DNA of 64,000 nucleotides from an uncultured Prevotellaceae bacterium (GCA_946404865.1 CAMJFC010000007.1:1-64000); one strand, 5' to 3'; shown: positions 17,801-26,383, counted from the stretch's first letter. A program made the numbers and translations. Notes: a model not told the origin generated them from the sequence alone.

Positions 17801-17961
17801 CCAACTTCTCTGACGGTGGCGTGGTCAACAGCATCGAGGCTGTTGAACTGGGTGTAACCGCCGACGGCGAGGTGTATGACCTGAGTGGACGTAAGATGAA
17901 CACCCGTTCGTTGAAGTCTGGCGTGTACGTGAAGAACGGCAAGAAAGTGATTGTGAAATAA
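14818..17961 (+). CDS. Large exported choice-of-anchor D/J modular protein
   Basis: A 1047-residue exported protein. I chose the ATG at 14818 because it opens a clean signal peptide (MRKFYLLFALMLLMTGVTQVKA) and lies downstream of the promoter. Modules in order: an N-terminal jelly-roll (residues about 25-150), a first choice-of-anchor D/HYDIN-like Ig fold (YDFGHVAAGTTKTFTLNNRG), a second (FGKVTADAEQVITVSNTGDA), a cleaved-adhesin type domain (VWTEDFEGNALPEGW, near 360), a third Ig fold (FGKVTAVVSKTYTVANTG), a second adhesin-type domain (VWEEDFEIGEFATGW), then a C-terminal region ending in VYDLSGRKM...GVYVKNGKKVIVK. It is paralogous to the next large gene. The small-protein gene starts 17 bases downstream. 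Confidence 0.92.
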   Translation: MRKFYLLFALMLLMTGVTQVKAETLTATFDKNVGLPEGWSLVGDVTNDDTRARSGYGLWTSSKSTTANYVITEAVEGTFEFYARAYNKSYASTVVVYEYTGSGLGEQLYTTGSMYTSSTPTWSKYSFNVANGTQLAIVLNYAAIDDVTYTQYQQSENAELAVEGYACGDTYDFGHVAAGTTKTFTLNNRGLADLNISSIEVTGGFTITEGANLTTIAGSGSATLTVATPDEDATGDLTITSDDANSPYVISLTSTYKAPAPIMSLDMTTVAFGKVTADAEQVITVSNTGDAELTATIASDNADFTVAPASVTVAEGATATFTVTYAYDAEAYGPHAATITVTPNAGEAQTIAVSAIVQDPNVWTEDFEGNALPEGWTADANWSFSDGVAHGKYAYGSTKYYLTTPALTVVAGDELTFNYKRDYDKMIIEYKKDGGEWTQLYADASYTSDSDWQTYTISGLEAGSYQFRFVNGDYDLDNFEGFKLDNNAPAMEVTPAENADFGKVTAVVSKTYTVANTGTGEMVVNIASDNEVFVVEPATLTVTDEPQTFTVTFNYTEGNYGNFGATITVTPTYNETAAVTIEASATAKDPNVWEEDFEIGEFATGWDNEGGWKVSTPTASGSNGTMMATISSYNNPKALTTPYLEAKAGDQLSFYIGMQYDDEPLTIEYTNDDRATWNTIEEGVASYTASGTITFTAPADGNYYLRFTGTYAMLDNFYGFKPVTKDHDIAVSSYVIPATFNQYVETEVSVTLKELAGKDETVSVMFAVGEIGYGTEEIQLAAGEEKTVTIPVTFEDAGVTGPASFLMQILEDGPSFNSDEVEISVVPAPALDETVGTLDDFTNFGSYPVVVLNYMLKAGWNTIILPFAVSDLTVFGENAKAYEFSGYTDGAMNFNSVTSLNAQTPYVLYATEAMSQVVFNDVTNFRTSDSAEDLKVSINGATFQGTYVPVEAPNMAGKYGVVPTTGRIAKGGSNASIKGFRAFFELPEGAQAPVANFSDGGVVNSIEAVELGVTADGEVYDLSGRKMNTRSLKSGVYVKNGKKVIVK

Positions 17962-17978
17962 TAAAAATCTGAGAAACG

Positions 17979-18155
17979 ATGAAAAAAGAATATATCTGCC
18001 CCGAACTGAAACACTTTGAAGTTGAGAGCAGCGAACTGCTTGAACAGACGCAATTCGACCCGACCAAAGACCAGCAGGATATTACGCCTACTGAGGAAGA
18101 ATATGATGGTGAGTTCGGTGCCAACCAGACCAATATCTGGGACGACGAGCTCTAA
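17979..18155 (+). CDS. Small acidic YIxP...VW protein, copy 2
   Basis: A 58-residue protein starting MKKEYICPELKHFEVES and ending GANQTNIWDDEL, too short for most gene callers. It shares the family plan: MKK.YIxPE(L/I/V)K, an acidic middle (TPTEEEYDGEF) and a C-terminal (I/V)W(D/E). It has no export signal. The start lies 17 bases after the large gene, and a terminator follows 15 bases after the stop, so it is the last gene of a two-gene unit. The single Cys sits within the YICPE motif. Its function is unknown. Confidence 0.85.
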   Translation: MKKEYICPELKHFEVESSELLEQTQFDPTKDQQDITPTEEEYDGEFGANQTNIWDDEL

Positions 18156-18170
18156 TAAACCTCTCAATAT

Positions 18171-18203
18171 ATCCCCTCGTGCGTATGTACGGGGGGATTT
18201 TTT
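18171..18203 (+). terminator. Terminator after small protein 2
   Basis: A 10-bp stem (ATCCCCTCGT / ACGGGGGGAT, one G-U pair) with an 8-base loop is followed by a run of six T. This is a standard intrinsic terminator closing the two-gene unit. Confidence 0.85.
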
Positions 18204-18231
18204 ATACAAATAAAAAAACTTCTAAAAATAA

Positions 18232-18262
18232 TTGCAAATTTCAAGAAAAAGCACTAATTTTG
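18232..18262 (+). promoter_or_regulatory. Promoter for the 1086-residue protein
   Basis: TTG at 18232, then 20 bases, then TAATTTTG at 18255-18262. This fits the Bacteroidota promoter pattern. The ATG at 18332 follows after 69 bases. Confidence 0.65.
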
Positions 18263-18331
18263 TCACATTATATCTAATTGGTCTCTTAAATTGTGACAAT
18301 TATCATCAAAAACCTAATAATTATTAATCTT

Positions 18332-21300
18332 ATGAGAAAGAGAAAACTACTTATCACATGCCTTTTGTCGCTGATAGGTGCGCTGCAAATGACCGCGCAA
18401 ACCACTTTGACGGAAGACTTCAACAGCGTCACCATCCAGAAAGACGGTGTCAATGTCTCCGGCTGGCAGACTGGCAACGGACTGAGCAACGGATGGTATC
18501 TAATTGGCACAGGCGGTATTTATACCGATGATGACTATAGCACGGGTTATTATGGCCTTATCTCGGATGGTGATGGCGGTAAATGCATCGGTTACAGTTA
18601 TGGCACCACAAATACCGCTTATCTCGCCGTTCCCGATAAACTGACGGGCGAAGTGACCTTCAAAGCCAGATCGACCACCACCAACAGCCGATACCTGTCG
18701 TATGTCCAGGTAAGCCTGTATGAAGTGAACGATGACAATACGATTGGTAGTTTGATAGAGACAGTGAAACCTTCGACCACTTCATGGAGCAGTTTTTCCA
18801 TTGATTTAGGTACTGAGGGCAAGAAAGTGGCTGTCTATATGATTCGTGCCGCCATCGACGATTTCAGCGCTACGATTTATGAAGACGGCGCTGAGGTGAA
18901 GGCCATGGCTGTCACGGCATTTGAAGCTTTAAATACCAACGTCAATGCGGATGCCGACGGAAATTATGTCGCCGAATTCGCTGTCACGGTGGAGAACAAA
19001 GGCAATGTGGATCTGACCAGTGCCGACGGCGCTGCCATCAGTCTGCTCGACGCTTCGAAAAACGTGATTGCCACTATGCCTGTTGACGTGGCACTGGACG
19101 AGCTCGTCATTGTTACCATTAATTATGAAGGCACCGCCACTCAAGATGGCGAAGTGACATTCTATGTGAGAGAAGACCTCAGCGGTAAGGAGTTCGCCAT
19201 ACCAGTCACCATCACGGTGCAATTGGCTGGTGCCCGCTTCGCTATCGATGTGATTGAAGGCAGCCGGCATGACCTTGGCTTCGTGGCGCAGGACGGAACA
19301 GCCGAGAAGACCTTCACCGTCACCAACAGCGGCAACGCTGACCTCGACGTCTCGTTCGACGCACCCGATTTCTTGATTGTTCCCTCTCCGCTCGCAGTGG
19401 GTGCTGACTCTTCCGACGAATTTAGCATAGGACTGTCAACAGAAACACAGGGAATCAAGAACGGCATCGTGTCGCTGACAACCAATGCCGTCGATGTCAA
19501 ATCGTTTGAATTCATCGTCTCGGGATACGTATATCCCGCTGATGCCGAGCATCTTGACTTTGCTGAACTGCCCGACAACTGGACGGCTTCAGGTTTCACC
19601 TTTGCCGACGGTCTGGCCACTGCGGGTTATGGCACCAACACCCTCACTTCGCCTGCCATCCTCTTCCAAGAGGGCTATTCGTTAGGCATCAAGGCACGCT
19701 TTGACTCATCGGTGGGCGAATTCGAGGTGAAAGGTTCCTCTGATGGCGGTGAGACGTGGACAGCTTATAGCGCGGTGTTCAGCGCGGAAAGCAGCCAGTT
19801 TACTGGCAACGAGTTTGCCACCGTCGAACTGACCGACATCCCCTCTACCGTCAATATGTTGCAAATCAGCGGCCAACGTTTCACCATCGATGATATCGCA
19901 GGATTCAACTACAACGACAATGCGCCGCGTATGGCCGTGACTAAAGATGGCGCTGCTGTCAGCGAGGATGATTTCGGCACACTCACGGCTTCATCGTCAC
20001 ATACCTATACCGTGGCCAACATCGGAACGGGCACACTCAGTGTGGCTGTCACCTCTGACAGCGACGACTTCACAGTCAGTCCCGCAACGTTAGATGTGGA
20101 TGGCGGCGAGAGCGCTACCTTCACCGTGACGTTCAACTTCGATGAGGAGAATTTTGGTGAGAAGAATGCTGCCATCACTGTCACACCGCAGAACGAAGGG
20201 CTCGCGGCTGTTTCCTTCAACGTGAAAGCCCTGACCAAAGACCCCAACATCTGGGATGAGGACTTCGAGGGCGGCGAGATGCCCGCTTACTGGAGCAGCG
20301 AAGGCGGATGGTATATCACAAAGCCGACTTATAGCGGCAACAACGGCACTTATATGGCTTATATCCGTTCGTATCAGAACCCGAAAGCGTTGACCACACC
20401 GCGCCTCCTGGCCAATGCGGGCGATGTGCTTACTTTCTATGTGGGTATGGAATACGACGATGAACCGATGAAGATTGAATACTCCGCCGATGACCGTGCG
20501 TCATGGAATGTCATTGAAGAGAGTGTCACCGAGTCGGGCGAGATCAGTTTCACCGCTCCTGCCGACGGGTTATACTACCTCCGTTTCACCGCCACCTATG
20601 CCATGCTCGATAATTTCGTAGGCTTCAAACTGGCGATAAAGGATCACGACATGGCAATCACCGCTTCTAATATCCCCGCTACAGGCAAGCAATTTGAGGA
20701 ATACACCGCCACCGTGACTGTGCAGGAACTCACAGGCAAGGACGAGTTGGTGGGTGTTATACTCTATGTGGACAACAACGTGGTGGCAGAGACCTATGAA
20801 GTGGAGGTGGAGGCCAATGGCTCGCAAACCATCACTTTGTCCTTCATGCCTGAAACCGCCGGTGAAAACTTACCCGTCTATTTCGAGGTGTTCTACGAGG
20901 GCGGCACACTCAAGACTGATGAGGTGGTTGTGACCTTCGAACCGGCCTATACACTCTCTGAGAATGGCGGCAATGCCATTGCGGAAGGTTCTTACGATGT
21001 GGTCAACCTCGACTATACCATCGCAAGTCAGTGGAACACCATTTGTCTGCCCTTCAAGGTGACCGACCTCTCGCTCTTGGGCGAGGGCACCGAGGCCTAT
21101 GAACTGGCTGGGTTCAAGGGCGGACTGTTGCAGTTCTCACAAGTCACAGAGCTGCAAGCCGGCTATCCCTATCTGTTGAAAATCACGGCTTTGCCCGAAC
21201 AAATCACCTTTAATAATGTCACCATCTACAGCTTCACCACCGAGGCGCAGTCTGATACGAAGGACGGTGTCACCTTCTTCGGTTCATACGAGCCTGTGGC

Positions 21301-21592
21301 TGCTCCCGGCATGGATGGCATGTACGGTGTGACGGAGTCGGGTACCATCGCACGTGGTGGCAGCGGTGCCTCACTCCTCGGCCTGCGCGGCTACTTCCAA
21401 TTGCCCGATGATGCGACGGCCAGTGAATACGGTATGATGATTGGCGGCGAGACCGTCACGGCCATCCGTGGCATCGATGCTCCGGCTCTCGGTGGTGATG
21501 TCTATGACCTGAGTGGACGTAAGGTGACCGACACCAAGTCGCTCCAACCGGGCATCTATGTGACCAATGGTAAAAAAGTGGTGGTGAAATAA
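18332..21592 (+). CDS. Large exported choice-of-anchor D/J modular protein, tandem paralogue
   Basis: A 1086-residue exported protein. The ATG at 18332 gives the signal peptide MRKRKLLITCLLSLIGALQMTAQ; an upstream in-frame ATG would only add 13 residues before it. Modules: an N-terminal jelly-roll (about 25-190), a CARDB-like domain (TVENKGNVDLTSADG), choice-of-anchor D Ig folds (HDLGFVAQDGTAEKTFTVTN; FGTLTASSSHTYTVANIGTG), and a C-terminal adhesin-type domain (IWDEDFEGGEMPAYW) that matches its neighbour closely (NPKALTTP, YAMLDNF, KDHD all shared). The tail is VYDLSGRKV...GIYVTNGKKVVVK. It probably arose by tandem duplication and divergence. The small-protein gene lies 15 bases downstream. 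Confidence 0.92.
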   Translation: MRKRKLLITCLLSLIGALQMTAQTTLTEDFNSVTIQKDGVNVSGWQTGNGLSNGWYLIGTGGIYTDDDYSTGYYGLISDGDGGKCIGYSYGTTNTAYLAVPDKLTGEVTFKARSTTTNSRYLSYVQVSLYEVNDDNTIGSLIETVKPSTTSWSSFSIDLGTEGKKVAVYMIRAAIDDFSATIYEDGAEVKAMAVTAFEALNTNVNADADGNYVAEFAVTVENKGNVDLTSADGAAISLLDASKNVIATMPVDVALDELVIVTINYEGTATQDGEVTFYVREDLSGKEFAIPVTITVQLAGARFAIDVIEGSRHDLGFVAQDGTAEKTFTVTNSGNADLDVSFDAPDFLIVPSPLAVGADSSDEFSIGLSTETQGIKNGIVSLTTNAVDVKSFEFIVSGYVYPADAEHLDFAELPDNWTASGFTFADGLATAGYGTNTLTSPAILFQEGYSLGIKARFDSSVGEFEVKGSSDGGETWTAYSAVFSAESSQFTGNEFATVELTDIPSTVNMLQISGQRFTIDDIAGFNYNDNAPRMAVTKDGAAVSEDDFGTLTASSSHTYTVANIGTGTLSVAVTSDSDDFTVSPATLDVDGGESATFTVTFNFDEENFGEKNAAITVTPQNEGLAAVSFNVKALTKDPNIWDEDFEGGEMPAYWSSEGGWYITKPTYSGNNGTYMAYIRSYQNPKALTTPRLLANAGDVLTFYVGMEYDDEPMKIEYSADDRASWNVIEESVTESGEISFTAPADGLYYLRFTATYAMLDNFVGFKLAIKDHDMAITASNIPATGKQFEEYTATVTVQELTGKDELVGVILYVDNNVVAETYEVEVEANGSQTITLSFMPETAGENLPVYFEVFYEGGTLKTDEVVVTFEPAYTLSENGGNAIAEGSYDVVNLDYTIASQWNTICLPFKVTDLSLLGEGTEAYELAGFKGGLLQFSQVTELQAGYPYLLKITALPEQITFNNVTIYSFTTEAQSDTKDGVTFFGSYEPVAAPGMDGMYGVTESGTIARGGSGASLLGLRGYFQLPDDATASEYGMMIGGETVTAIRGIDAPALGGDVYDLSGRKVTDTKSLQPGIYVTNGKKVVVK

Positions 21593-21607
21593 GGAAAGGA
21601 TAGAACA

Positions 21608-21814
21608 ATGAAAAAGACATATATTCAACCTGAGGTGAAAGAGGCGAAGGCCTGCACCGACAAACTCATGGGTGAGTTGATTATCGGCAGCGACGGACGC
21701 ACCGTGGAGTCTGACACCGAAGAGGAGGAAGAGGATTACAACGGAACTTTCCGTGCCGAAGAAACCCGTATGTGGGAAGATATCTACTACCGCTCTAATG
21801 TGTGGCAGAGATAA
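21608..21814 (+). CDS. Small acidic YIxP...VW protein, copy 3
   Basis: A 68-residue protein beginning MKKTYIQPEVKEAKACTDKL and ending YYRSNVWQR, close to the end of copy 1 (NVWER). The middle is very acidic (ESDTEEEEEDYNG). It has no signal peptide or known domain. It starts 15 bases after the large gene and is followed by a 19-bp perfect inverted repeat. It conforms to the same family plan as the four other copies in the window. Confidence 0.88.
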   Translation: MKKTYIQPEVKEAKACTDKLMGELIIGSDGRTVESDTEEEEEDYNGTFRAEETRMWEDIYYRSNVWQR

Positions 21815-21830
21815 TAACCATTAATCATTT

Positions 21831-21889
21831 AACGCAGAACTTGATGATTACCAGTGCTAACATGCATGGAAATCATCAAGTTCTGCGTT
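21831..21889 (+). terminator. Long inverted repeat after small protein 3
   Basis: A perfect 19-bp stem (AACGCAGAACTTGATGATT and its complement) closes a 21-base loop. Only a short T stretch follows. It probably ends the transcript, but the size of the stem and loop is also compatible with a small palindromic repeat element. Confidence 0.6.
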
Positions 21890-21906
21890 TATGGTTGACA
21901 TCTTCA

Positions 21907-22035
21907 TCGGCCGTTAGGCCGACAATTCCTTGATTCCTATGTTCCTTAGACATAGAACCCTCGGCCGTCAGGCCGACCTATTCGTGTTCATTCGGTAGAT
22001 TCGTGTTCGTAAAAATCTCATCGGCCGTAGGCCGA
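21907..22035. repeat. Three GGCCGnnAGGCC palindromes
   Basis: Three nearly identical short palindromes, TCGGCCGTTAGGCCGA (21907-21922), TCGGCCGTCAGGCCGA (21961-21976) and TCGGCCGTAGGCCGA (22021-22035), are spaced by 38 and 44 bases of A/T-richer sequence containing ATTCGTGTTC and ATTCGTAAAATTCG stretches. Related hairpins (TCGCCGTAGGCGA) occur at 53848 and 54790. They look like REP-type dispersed elements. Confidence 0.8.
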
Positions 22036-22086
22036 AATCATTCGTAAAATTCGAGTAATTCGTAGTCGGTCTTTTCTCCCTTCAGC

Positions 22087-23004
22087 CTACTTGTTCAGCT
22101 TGATTCCCCCATCTTCGAGTATAGTGATGAGTCGACGCTTGTAGAGGTCGCCGATGGCACGTTTAAATGTCTTCTTGCTGACGCCGAAACGGGCGGTGAT
22201 GTCGGCGGCATCGCTTTTGTCGCCGAGGTCGCAATGTCCGTCATGGTCGTGCAAGTAGGTTAGCAGAGTGTCGGCAAAGTCGGTCGTGGCACGTCGCCCT
22301 GTGGGTTGCAGGGTGATATCGATTTTCCCGTCGGGACGCACGTTGTCAACGAATCCACGAAGGCGGTCGCCCGTGTGTATGTCTGTGAAGAGTTGGTCAC
22401 GATACACCAGTCCCGCATATTCATTGCCCACGATGACTTTGAAACCCAGGTCTGTCTTTTGCCACACCAACAGTGGCACCTCGTCGCCGTGCTGATAGGG
22501 TGGGGGCGCGTCGTTCAGATACCGTTCCACCTTGGCGGATGCCATGATGCGGTAACTCTCTTCGTCGATGTGTACGTGTACGATATATCCTTTCCCCTTC
22601 TCCATCCGCATCTTTTGTTCGCGGAAGGGGCAAAACAGGTCTTTCATCAGTCCCCAATCGAGGAAAGCGCCGTATTCATTCACCCATGAACATTGCAGAA
22701 AGGCGAAGTCGCCCACTTGAGCCAGAGGACGTTCAGTTGTGGCGATGAGTCGTTCGTCTTGGTCCAGATAGATGAACACCTCGATTTCATCTCCTATCCG
22801 AGTGTCTTGTGGCACATAGCGGGAGGGCAGGAGGATTTCTCCATCTTGGCCACCATCGAGATAGAGGCCGAAATCGACACGTTTCACAACCCTCAAACGG
22901 TTGAACGCACCGAGTAAAACTTGAGCCTCCTTCGTACCCTCTCCAGTGGAGGGGGACTCAGGTCGCATCTCTTTTCCAGTCCTTTTTTTGTATGTCATAC
23001 CCAT
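22087..23004 (-). CDS. CvfB/YitL-like S1-domain RNA-binding protein
   Basis: A 305-residue cytoplasmic protein of the CvfB/YitL family. It has tandem S1-like OB folds (VKRVDFGLYLDGG near residue 38; CSWVNEYGAFLDWG near 105; a further one with GNEYAGLVYRDQLF near 196) and a C-terminal winged helix (FGVSKKTFKRAIGDLYKRRLITI, about 274-296). Family members bind RNA and influence virulence or growth genes in Gram-positives; the role here is inferred. The first ~25 residues (including SPSTGEG) are encoded by a palindromic repeat and are not conserved, so the native start may lie further in, for example at 22968. The gene may be co-transcribed with the LolD-like gene upstream. Confidence 0.85.
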   Translation of the reverse strand: MGMTYKKRTGKEMRPESPSTGEGTKEAQVLLGAFNRLRVVKRVDFGLYLDGGQDGEILLPSRYVPQDTRIGDEIEVFIYLDQDERLIATTERPLAQVGDFAFLQCSWVNEYGAFLDWGLMKDLFCPFREQKMRMEKGKGYIVHVHIDEESYRIMASAKVERYLNDAPPPYQHGDEVPLLVWQKTDLGFKVIVGNEYAGLVYRDQLFTDIHTGDRLRGFVDNVRPDGKIDITLQPTGRRATTDFADTLLTYLHDHDGHCDLGDKSDAADITARFGVSKKTFKRAIGDLYKRRLITILEDGGIKLNK

Positions 23005-23115
23005 AGTCCAAATGATTTGTGATATCTTTCAGGGGTGTATCAAGTCGTTTATTTGTGCTCTCATCCTCCCGTTCTGTATGCTGCGGCACTGCCGCAGCTC
23101 CCTCTCTCCATTCTT

Positions 23116-23841
23116 TTACCCGATTGAATCTTCCTCAATCGGCTTTTCCCCTTCTTCTGGTTGGGGCTGGGGGAGGCCCTGTAGGGGAAGATTCTCTATC
23201 TCCCCGTCCTTCAAGTGGATGGTTCGGTCGGTCAGGGTGGCGAGACTTTCGTCATGGGTAACGATGACGAAGGTCTGACCGAATTGGTCGCGAAGGTCGA
23301 AGAAGAGCTGGTGCAACTCTGACTTGTTCTTGGTGTCCAGACTGCCCGACGGCTCGTCGGCGAGGATAACGGCGGGATTGTTGACAAGGGCACGGGCCAC
23401 TGCCACCCGCTGTTTCTCGCCTCCCGACAACTCATTGGGTTTGTGCTTGGCACGGTCGGACAGTCCCATGAAGGCAAGCAGTTCTTCTGCCCTTTCCCGT
23501 GCCTTGGCAGGTGCGGTGCCGGCGATATAGGCGGGTATCATCACGTTTTCAATAGCCGTGAACTCCGGCAGCAGTTGGTGAAACTGAAACACAAATCCTA
23601 AGTTCTTGTTGCGGAACTCCGACAGTTGGTTGGTCGACAGTGTTCGCACATTGACTCCGTCGATGATGATATCACCCTCATCCGGTTTGTCGAGGGTGCC
23701 GATGATTTGCAACAATGTGGTCTTGCCAGCACCGCTGGGCCCTACGATGCTCACCACTTCGCCTTTGTCGATGTGCAGGTCGATGCCCTTGAGCACTTGC
23801 AGGTTGCCAAAACTCTTTTTGATATTTTTGATGTCAATCAT
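23116..23841 (-). CDS. LolD-type ABC transporter ATP-binding protein
   Basis: A 241-residue ATPase of the MacB/LolD class. Walker A is GPSGAGKTT near residue 34, the ABC signature is [15 protein letters not shown] near 138, Walker B is VILADEPSG near 159, and the switch His lies in IVTHDESLA. In lipoprotein export, LolD works with the LolC/E permease; no permease gene is adjacent, as is common in Bacteroidota. The last ~25 residues ([20 protein letters not shown]) are low-complexity and encoded by G/C-rich repeat sequence, probably a repeat-derived extension. The gene starts 19 bases after the antiporter gene on the same strand. Confidence 0.9.
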   Translation of the reverse strand: MIDIKNIKKSFGNLQVLKGIDLHIDKGEVVSIVGPSGAGKTTLLQIIGTLDKPDEGDIIIDGVNVRTLSTNQLSEFRNKNLGFVFQFHQLLPEFTAIENVMIPAYIAGTAPAKARERAEELLAFMGLSDRAKHKPNELSGGEKQRVAVARALVNNPAVILADEPSGSLDTKNKSELHQLFFDLRDQFGQTFVIVTHDESLATLTDRTIHLKDGEIENLPLQGLPQPQPEEGEKPIEEDSIG

Positions 23842-23860
23842 ATCTGGGTTGGGTGTTAAG

Positions 23861-26017
23861 TTATCGTGAAGAGTGTCCTTCTCCTTGCGAGGGGGGATGG
23901 GGGAGGCCCCTCTTAATCATCTCTATAATGCTTTGGTAAGCGCTCTTTTCCTCGTGGTGCTGCGGCTCGGCGAAGGTCAGGTCGTTCATGCGGTCGCCAT
24001 ACTGGTCGGGGAAAATCATCATCAGGTTCTTGCCGCTGTAGTGGTCGTCCAGTTCGTCTGGCAGTTTTTCAAGCGCACTCTTATAGGAGATAGAGCCTTT
24101 TCGCGCGGTGATGACAACCAACAGGTGGTCGTCGTTGACGCTATGGGCCAGCTTGGGCAACTCATTCCAGTGTTTCATCTCGCGGTATTCGGCACGCACG
24201 TGAGGATGGCGCACCTTCAGGTAGTCGCTGATGAGGTCGTGTATGTCGGCCCGTCCATGGAACACGATGCGGCAGTCGAGGTTACCTGATAACCGCGCCA
24301 GTCGTTCGAGCCAGCGGTAGAAACCCGGTTCAAACTCTGCCCTCGAGGGGATGGCCACCTGGATGCGTCTGAGGGTGTTGAGCGGTTGTTTCAGTCTGAC
24401 GAGGATGATTTGCCGCTCCAGACCGTTATAGAGGCTTTGGGCAAAGGTGCCCCAGAATCCTTTGGCCTGTTCTTTATGTACGTGAACGCCCATGACAATC
24501 TCCGAGGCGTCATATTCCTTGAAAGCGTGCTTGATGCCGTTGGCGATGTTGGCGGCAATGCGCACTTGTGTCTGCATGCGCACACCGTAGTTGACGGCTT
24601 GTTTCTCGATATCGGCCAACAGACGACGGCCTTTCTCCTGTTCTTGTTGCCGTTTGATGTCATCATACACCACATTGAGCGCCACCATGCCCCGGTTCAA
24701 GCGTGTGTTGCGCATCATGGCTGCCACAGAGAGCAACCCTCCCGCTATCTCAGGGTATTTCACGCAGATAAGTATCTTCTCGTCATCGGTCAACGGCTCG
24801 GATGTGGCTTGCTGGTTGTCGGTCAGGATGAGCCGTTTCGCGGTGCGCTCCGTCACCATCGATGAGATGATGCAAGTGAACAGTATCATGATAATGACCC
24901 CGTTGAGCATGTCGGCACTGACGAGATACTCGCCGGGTGCCACTTCCAAACGGCGTCCCACCATAATCATGGCGATGGCACCGGCGGCGTGTGCCGATGT
25001 CAGTCCGAACATCATGTGACCCGACGAGAGGGGCAGTCGCCCGATAATCGTTGCCACATAGGCGGCCAGGCCTTTACCGCAGGTGCCGACGAAGACGAAC
25101 AACAATACCACCCAGACAATGCCGCCGCCCTGGAACAGCAGACGGATGTCGATGAGCATGCCCACACCAATCAGGAAATAGGGGATGAAGAGCGCATTGC
25201 CGATAAACTCGATGCGGTTCATCAGGGGCGACAGACGGGGAACATAGCGACTGAGAATGAGCCCGGAGAGGAATGCACCGAAGATGCCTTCCAAGCCGAT
25301 GGCTTCGGAGAGCACAGCACTGATAAACAATTCTGCCAGGATGAAGATGAATTGCATGACGGCATCGGAATAACGGCGCAAAAACCATCTTGTGAGCCGT
25401 GGCAGCAACATAATCAATCCTACACAGTAGGCCGCCAACTTGACGGTGAAAATCAGCCAGTAAACGAGTCCGCCGCCGCCAGAATAGGCTCCTGCGATGG
25501 CTGCGATAAACACTAAGGAAAGGAAAAGGGCTATCATCGTGCCACCCACGCTCAGTGCCACACTGCGGTGCTGTTGCAAACCGAAACGGCTCACGATAGG
25601 GTAGGCCACCAATGTGTTCGACGACATGATGCAACCCAGCAACAGCGAGGCGATGGTGGTGTAACCCAATAGCGGACCGATGCAGAAGAGGGTCATCAGA
25701 AAGGGTATGGTGAAGGTGAGCAGCCCGAAGGCGAACATCTCACGCTTCATCTTGCGGATACTCTCCAGGTCCATCTCCAGACCGGCAAGGAACATGATGT
25801 AGAGCAGTCCCACCTTGCCGAACAACTCAAACGACTCGTCACGTATGAGGATGTTCAAACCATATTCGCCGAAAAGCACGCCGGCGAGCACCATGCCGAT
25901 GATATGCGGGATGCGCAGTTTGCCCATGACAATAGGGGCAAAGAGGATGATGCACAACACCACGAAAAACTCTATCGTGGGATTGGTAATGGGGAAATAC
26001 TGCGACAAGTCGGGCAT
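23861..26017 (-). CDS. CPA2 (KefB/NapA-like) cation:proton antiporter with USP domain
   Basis: A 718-residue inner-membrane protein. Residues about 15-410 are hydrophobic with about 12-13 membrane segments and antiporter-type motifs ([49 protein letters not shown]). Residues about 430-700 form a cytoplasmic universal-stress-protein-like domain (ILICVKYPE...). It would exchange Na+ or K+ for protons; the ion cannot be told from the sequence. A -7 box lies 20 bases before the start. The last residues ([14 protein letters not shown]) are encoded by a G-rich dispersed repeat. It probably heads an operon with the LolD-like gene. Confidence 0.92.
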   Translation of the reverse strand: MPDLSQYFPITNPTIEFFVVLCIILFAPIVMGKLRIPHIIGMVLAGVLFGEYGLNILIRDESFELFGKVGLLYIMFLAGLEMDLESIRKMKREMFAFGLLTFTIPFLMTLFCIGPLLGYTTIASLLLGCIMSSNTLVAYPIVSRFGLQQHRSVALSVGGTMIALFLSLVFIAAIAGAYSGGGGLVYWLIFTVKLAAYCVGLIMLLPRLTRWFLRRYSDAVMQFIFILAELFISAVLSEAIGLEGIFGAFLSGLILSRYVPRLSPLMNRIEFIGNALFIPYFLIGVGMLIDIRLLFQGGGIVWVVLLFVFVGTCGKGLAAYVATIIGRLPLSSGHMMFGLTSAHAAGAIAMIMVGRRLEVAPGEYLVSADMLNGVIIMILFTCIISSMVTERTAKRLILTDNQQATSEPLTDDEKILICVKYPEIAGGLLSVAAMMRNTRLNRGMVALNVVYDDIKRQQEQEKGRRLLADIEKQAVNYGVRMQTQVRIAANIANGIKHAFKEYDASEIVMGVHVHKEQAKGFWGTFAQSLYNGLERQIILVRLKQPLNTLRRIQVAIPSRAEFEPGFYRWLERLARLSGNLDCRIVFHGRADIHDLISDYLKVRHPHVRAEYREMKHWNELPKLAHSVNDDHLLVVITARKGSISYKSALEKLPDELDDHYSGKNLMMIFPDQYGDRMNDLTFAEPQHHEEKSAYQSIIEMIKRGLPHPPSQGEGHSSR

Positions 26018-26036
26018 AGGCTTCGCTTTGATGCTG

Positions 26037-26044
26037 CAAAAGTA
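26037..26044 (-). promoter_or_regulatory. Promoter -7 box for the antiporter gene
   Basis: The minus strand reads TACTTTTG followed by C, the common Bacteroidota -7 form. The leader would be only about a dozen bases. The 29-bp repeat array begins directly upstream, so the promoter and array are adjacent. Confidence 0.7.
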
Positions 26045-26056
26045 ATCATTTTTTTA

Positions 26057-26201
26057 AACATAGGAACATAAGGGCCTGTTTTTTTGACATAGGAACATAA
26101 GGACATAATTTTCAGACATAGGAACATAATGACATAATTTTTAGACATAGGAACATAAGGACATAATTTTTAGACATAAGAACATAAGGACAAATTTTTT
26201 A
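26057..26201. repeat. 29-bp tandem array of GACATAGGAACATAAGGACATA units
   Basis: Five units start at 26057, 26086, 26115, 26144 and 26173, an exact 29-base period. Each unit has the form (A)GACATAGGAACATAAGGACA followed by TAATTTTT, and is itself built of three near-copies of GACATA / GAACATA / GGACATA. The units are contiguous with no unique spacers, so this is not a CRISPR. The array fills the space between a leftward promoter (antiporter) and rightward promoters (asd). A diverged array of the same unit lies at 62098-62204. Confidence 0.9.
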
Positions 26202-26221
26202 CTCGCTTATTTGTACTTTTG
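26197..26221 (+). promoter_or_regulatory. Duplicate upstream promoter-like copy
   Basis: TTTTACTCGCTTATTTGTAC followed by TTTTG repeats, with one mismatch, the asd promoter segment at 26312-26336, exactly 115 bases upstream. It has a complete TACTTTTG -7 box (26214-26221) but no TTTG at the right distance, so it may be a second weaker start or the relic of a duplication. Confidence 0.55.
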
Positions 26222-26304
26222 GCTCCGCTGAAAGTTCTCTCGCTCTTTAGCCTTTGCACTTATGGGACATGTTTAGGTCTAAGAAATGGAAAATCCTCAA
26301 AAAA

Positions 26305-26336
26305 TTTGGGATTTTACTCGCTTATTCGTACTTTTG
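26305..26336 (+). promoter_or_regulatory. asd promoter
   Basis: TTTG at 26305-26308, a 20-base spacer, and TACTTTTG at 26329-26336: a full match to the Bacteroidota -33/-7 pattern. It lies 47 bases before the asd ATG. Confidence 0.8.
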
Positions 26337-26383
26337 CACCGATTTTTGCAATAATATATCATTATCAATATCAATCAGCAACA

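Noticed and set aside
26057..26201. CRISPR array
   Set aside because: Units of 29 bases are contiguous, with no unique spacers and no cas genes nearby.
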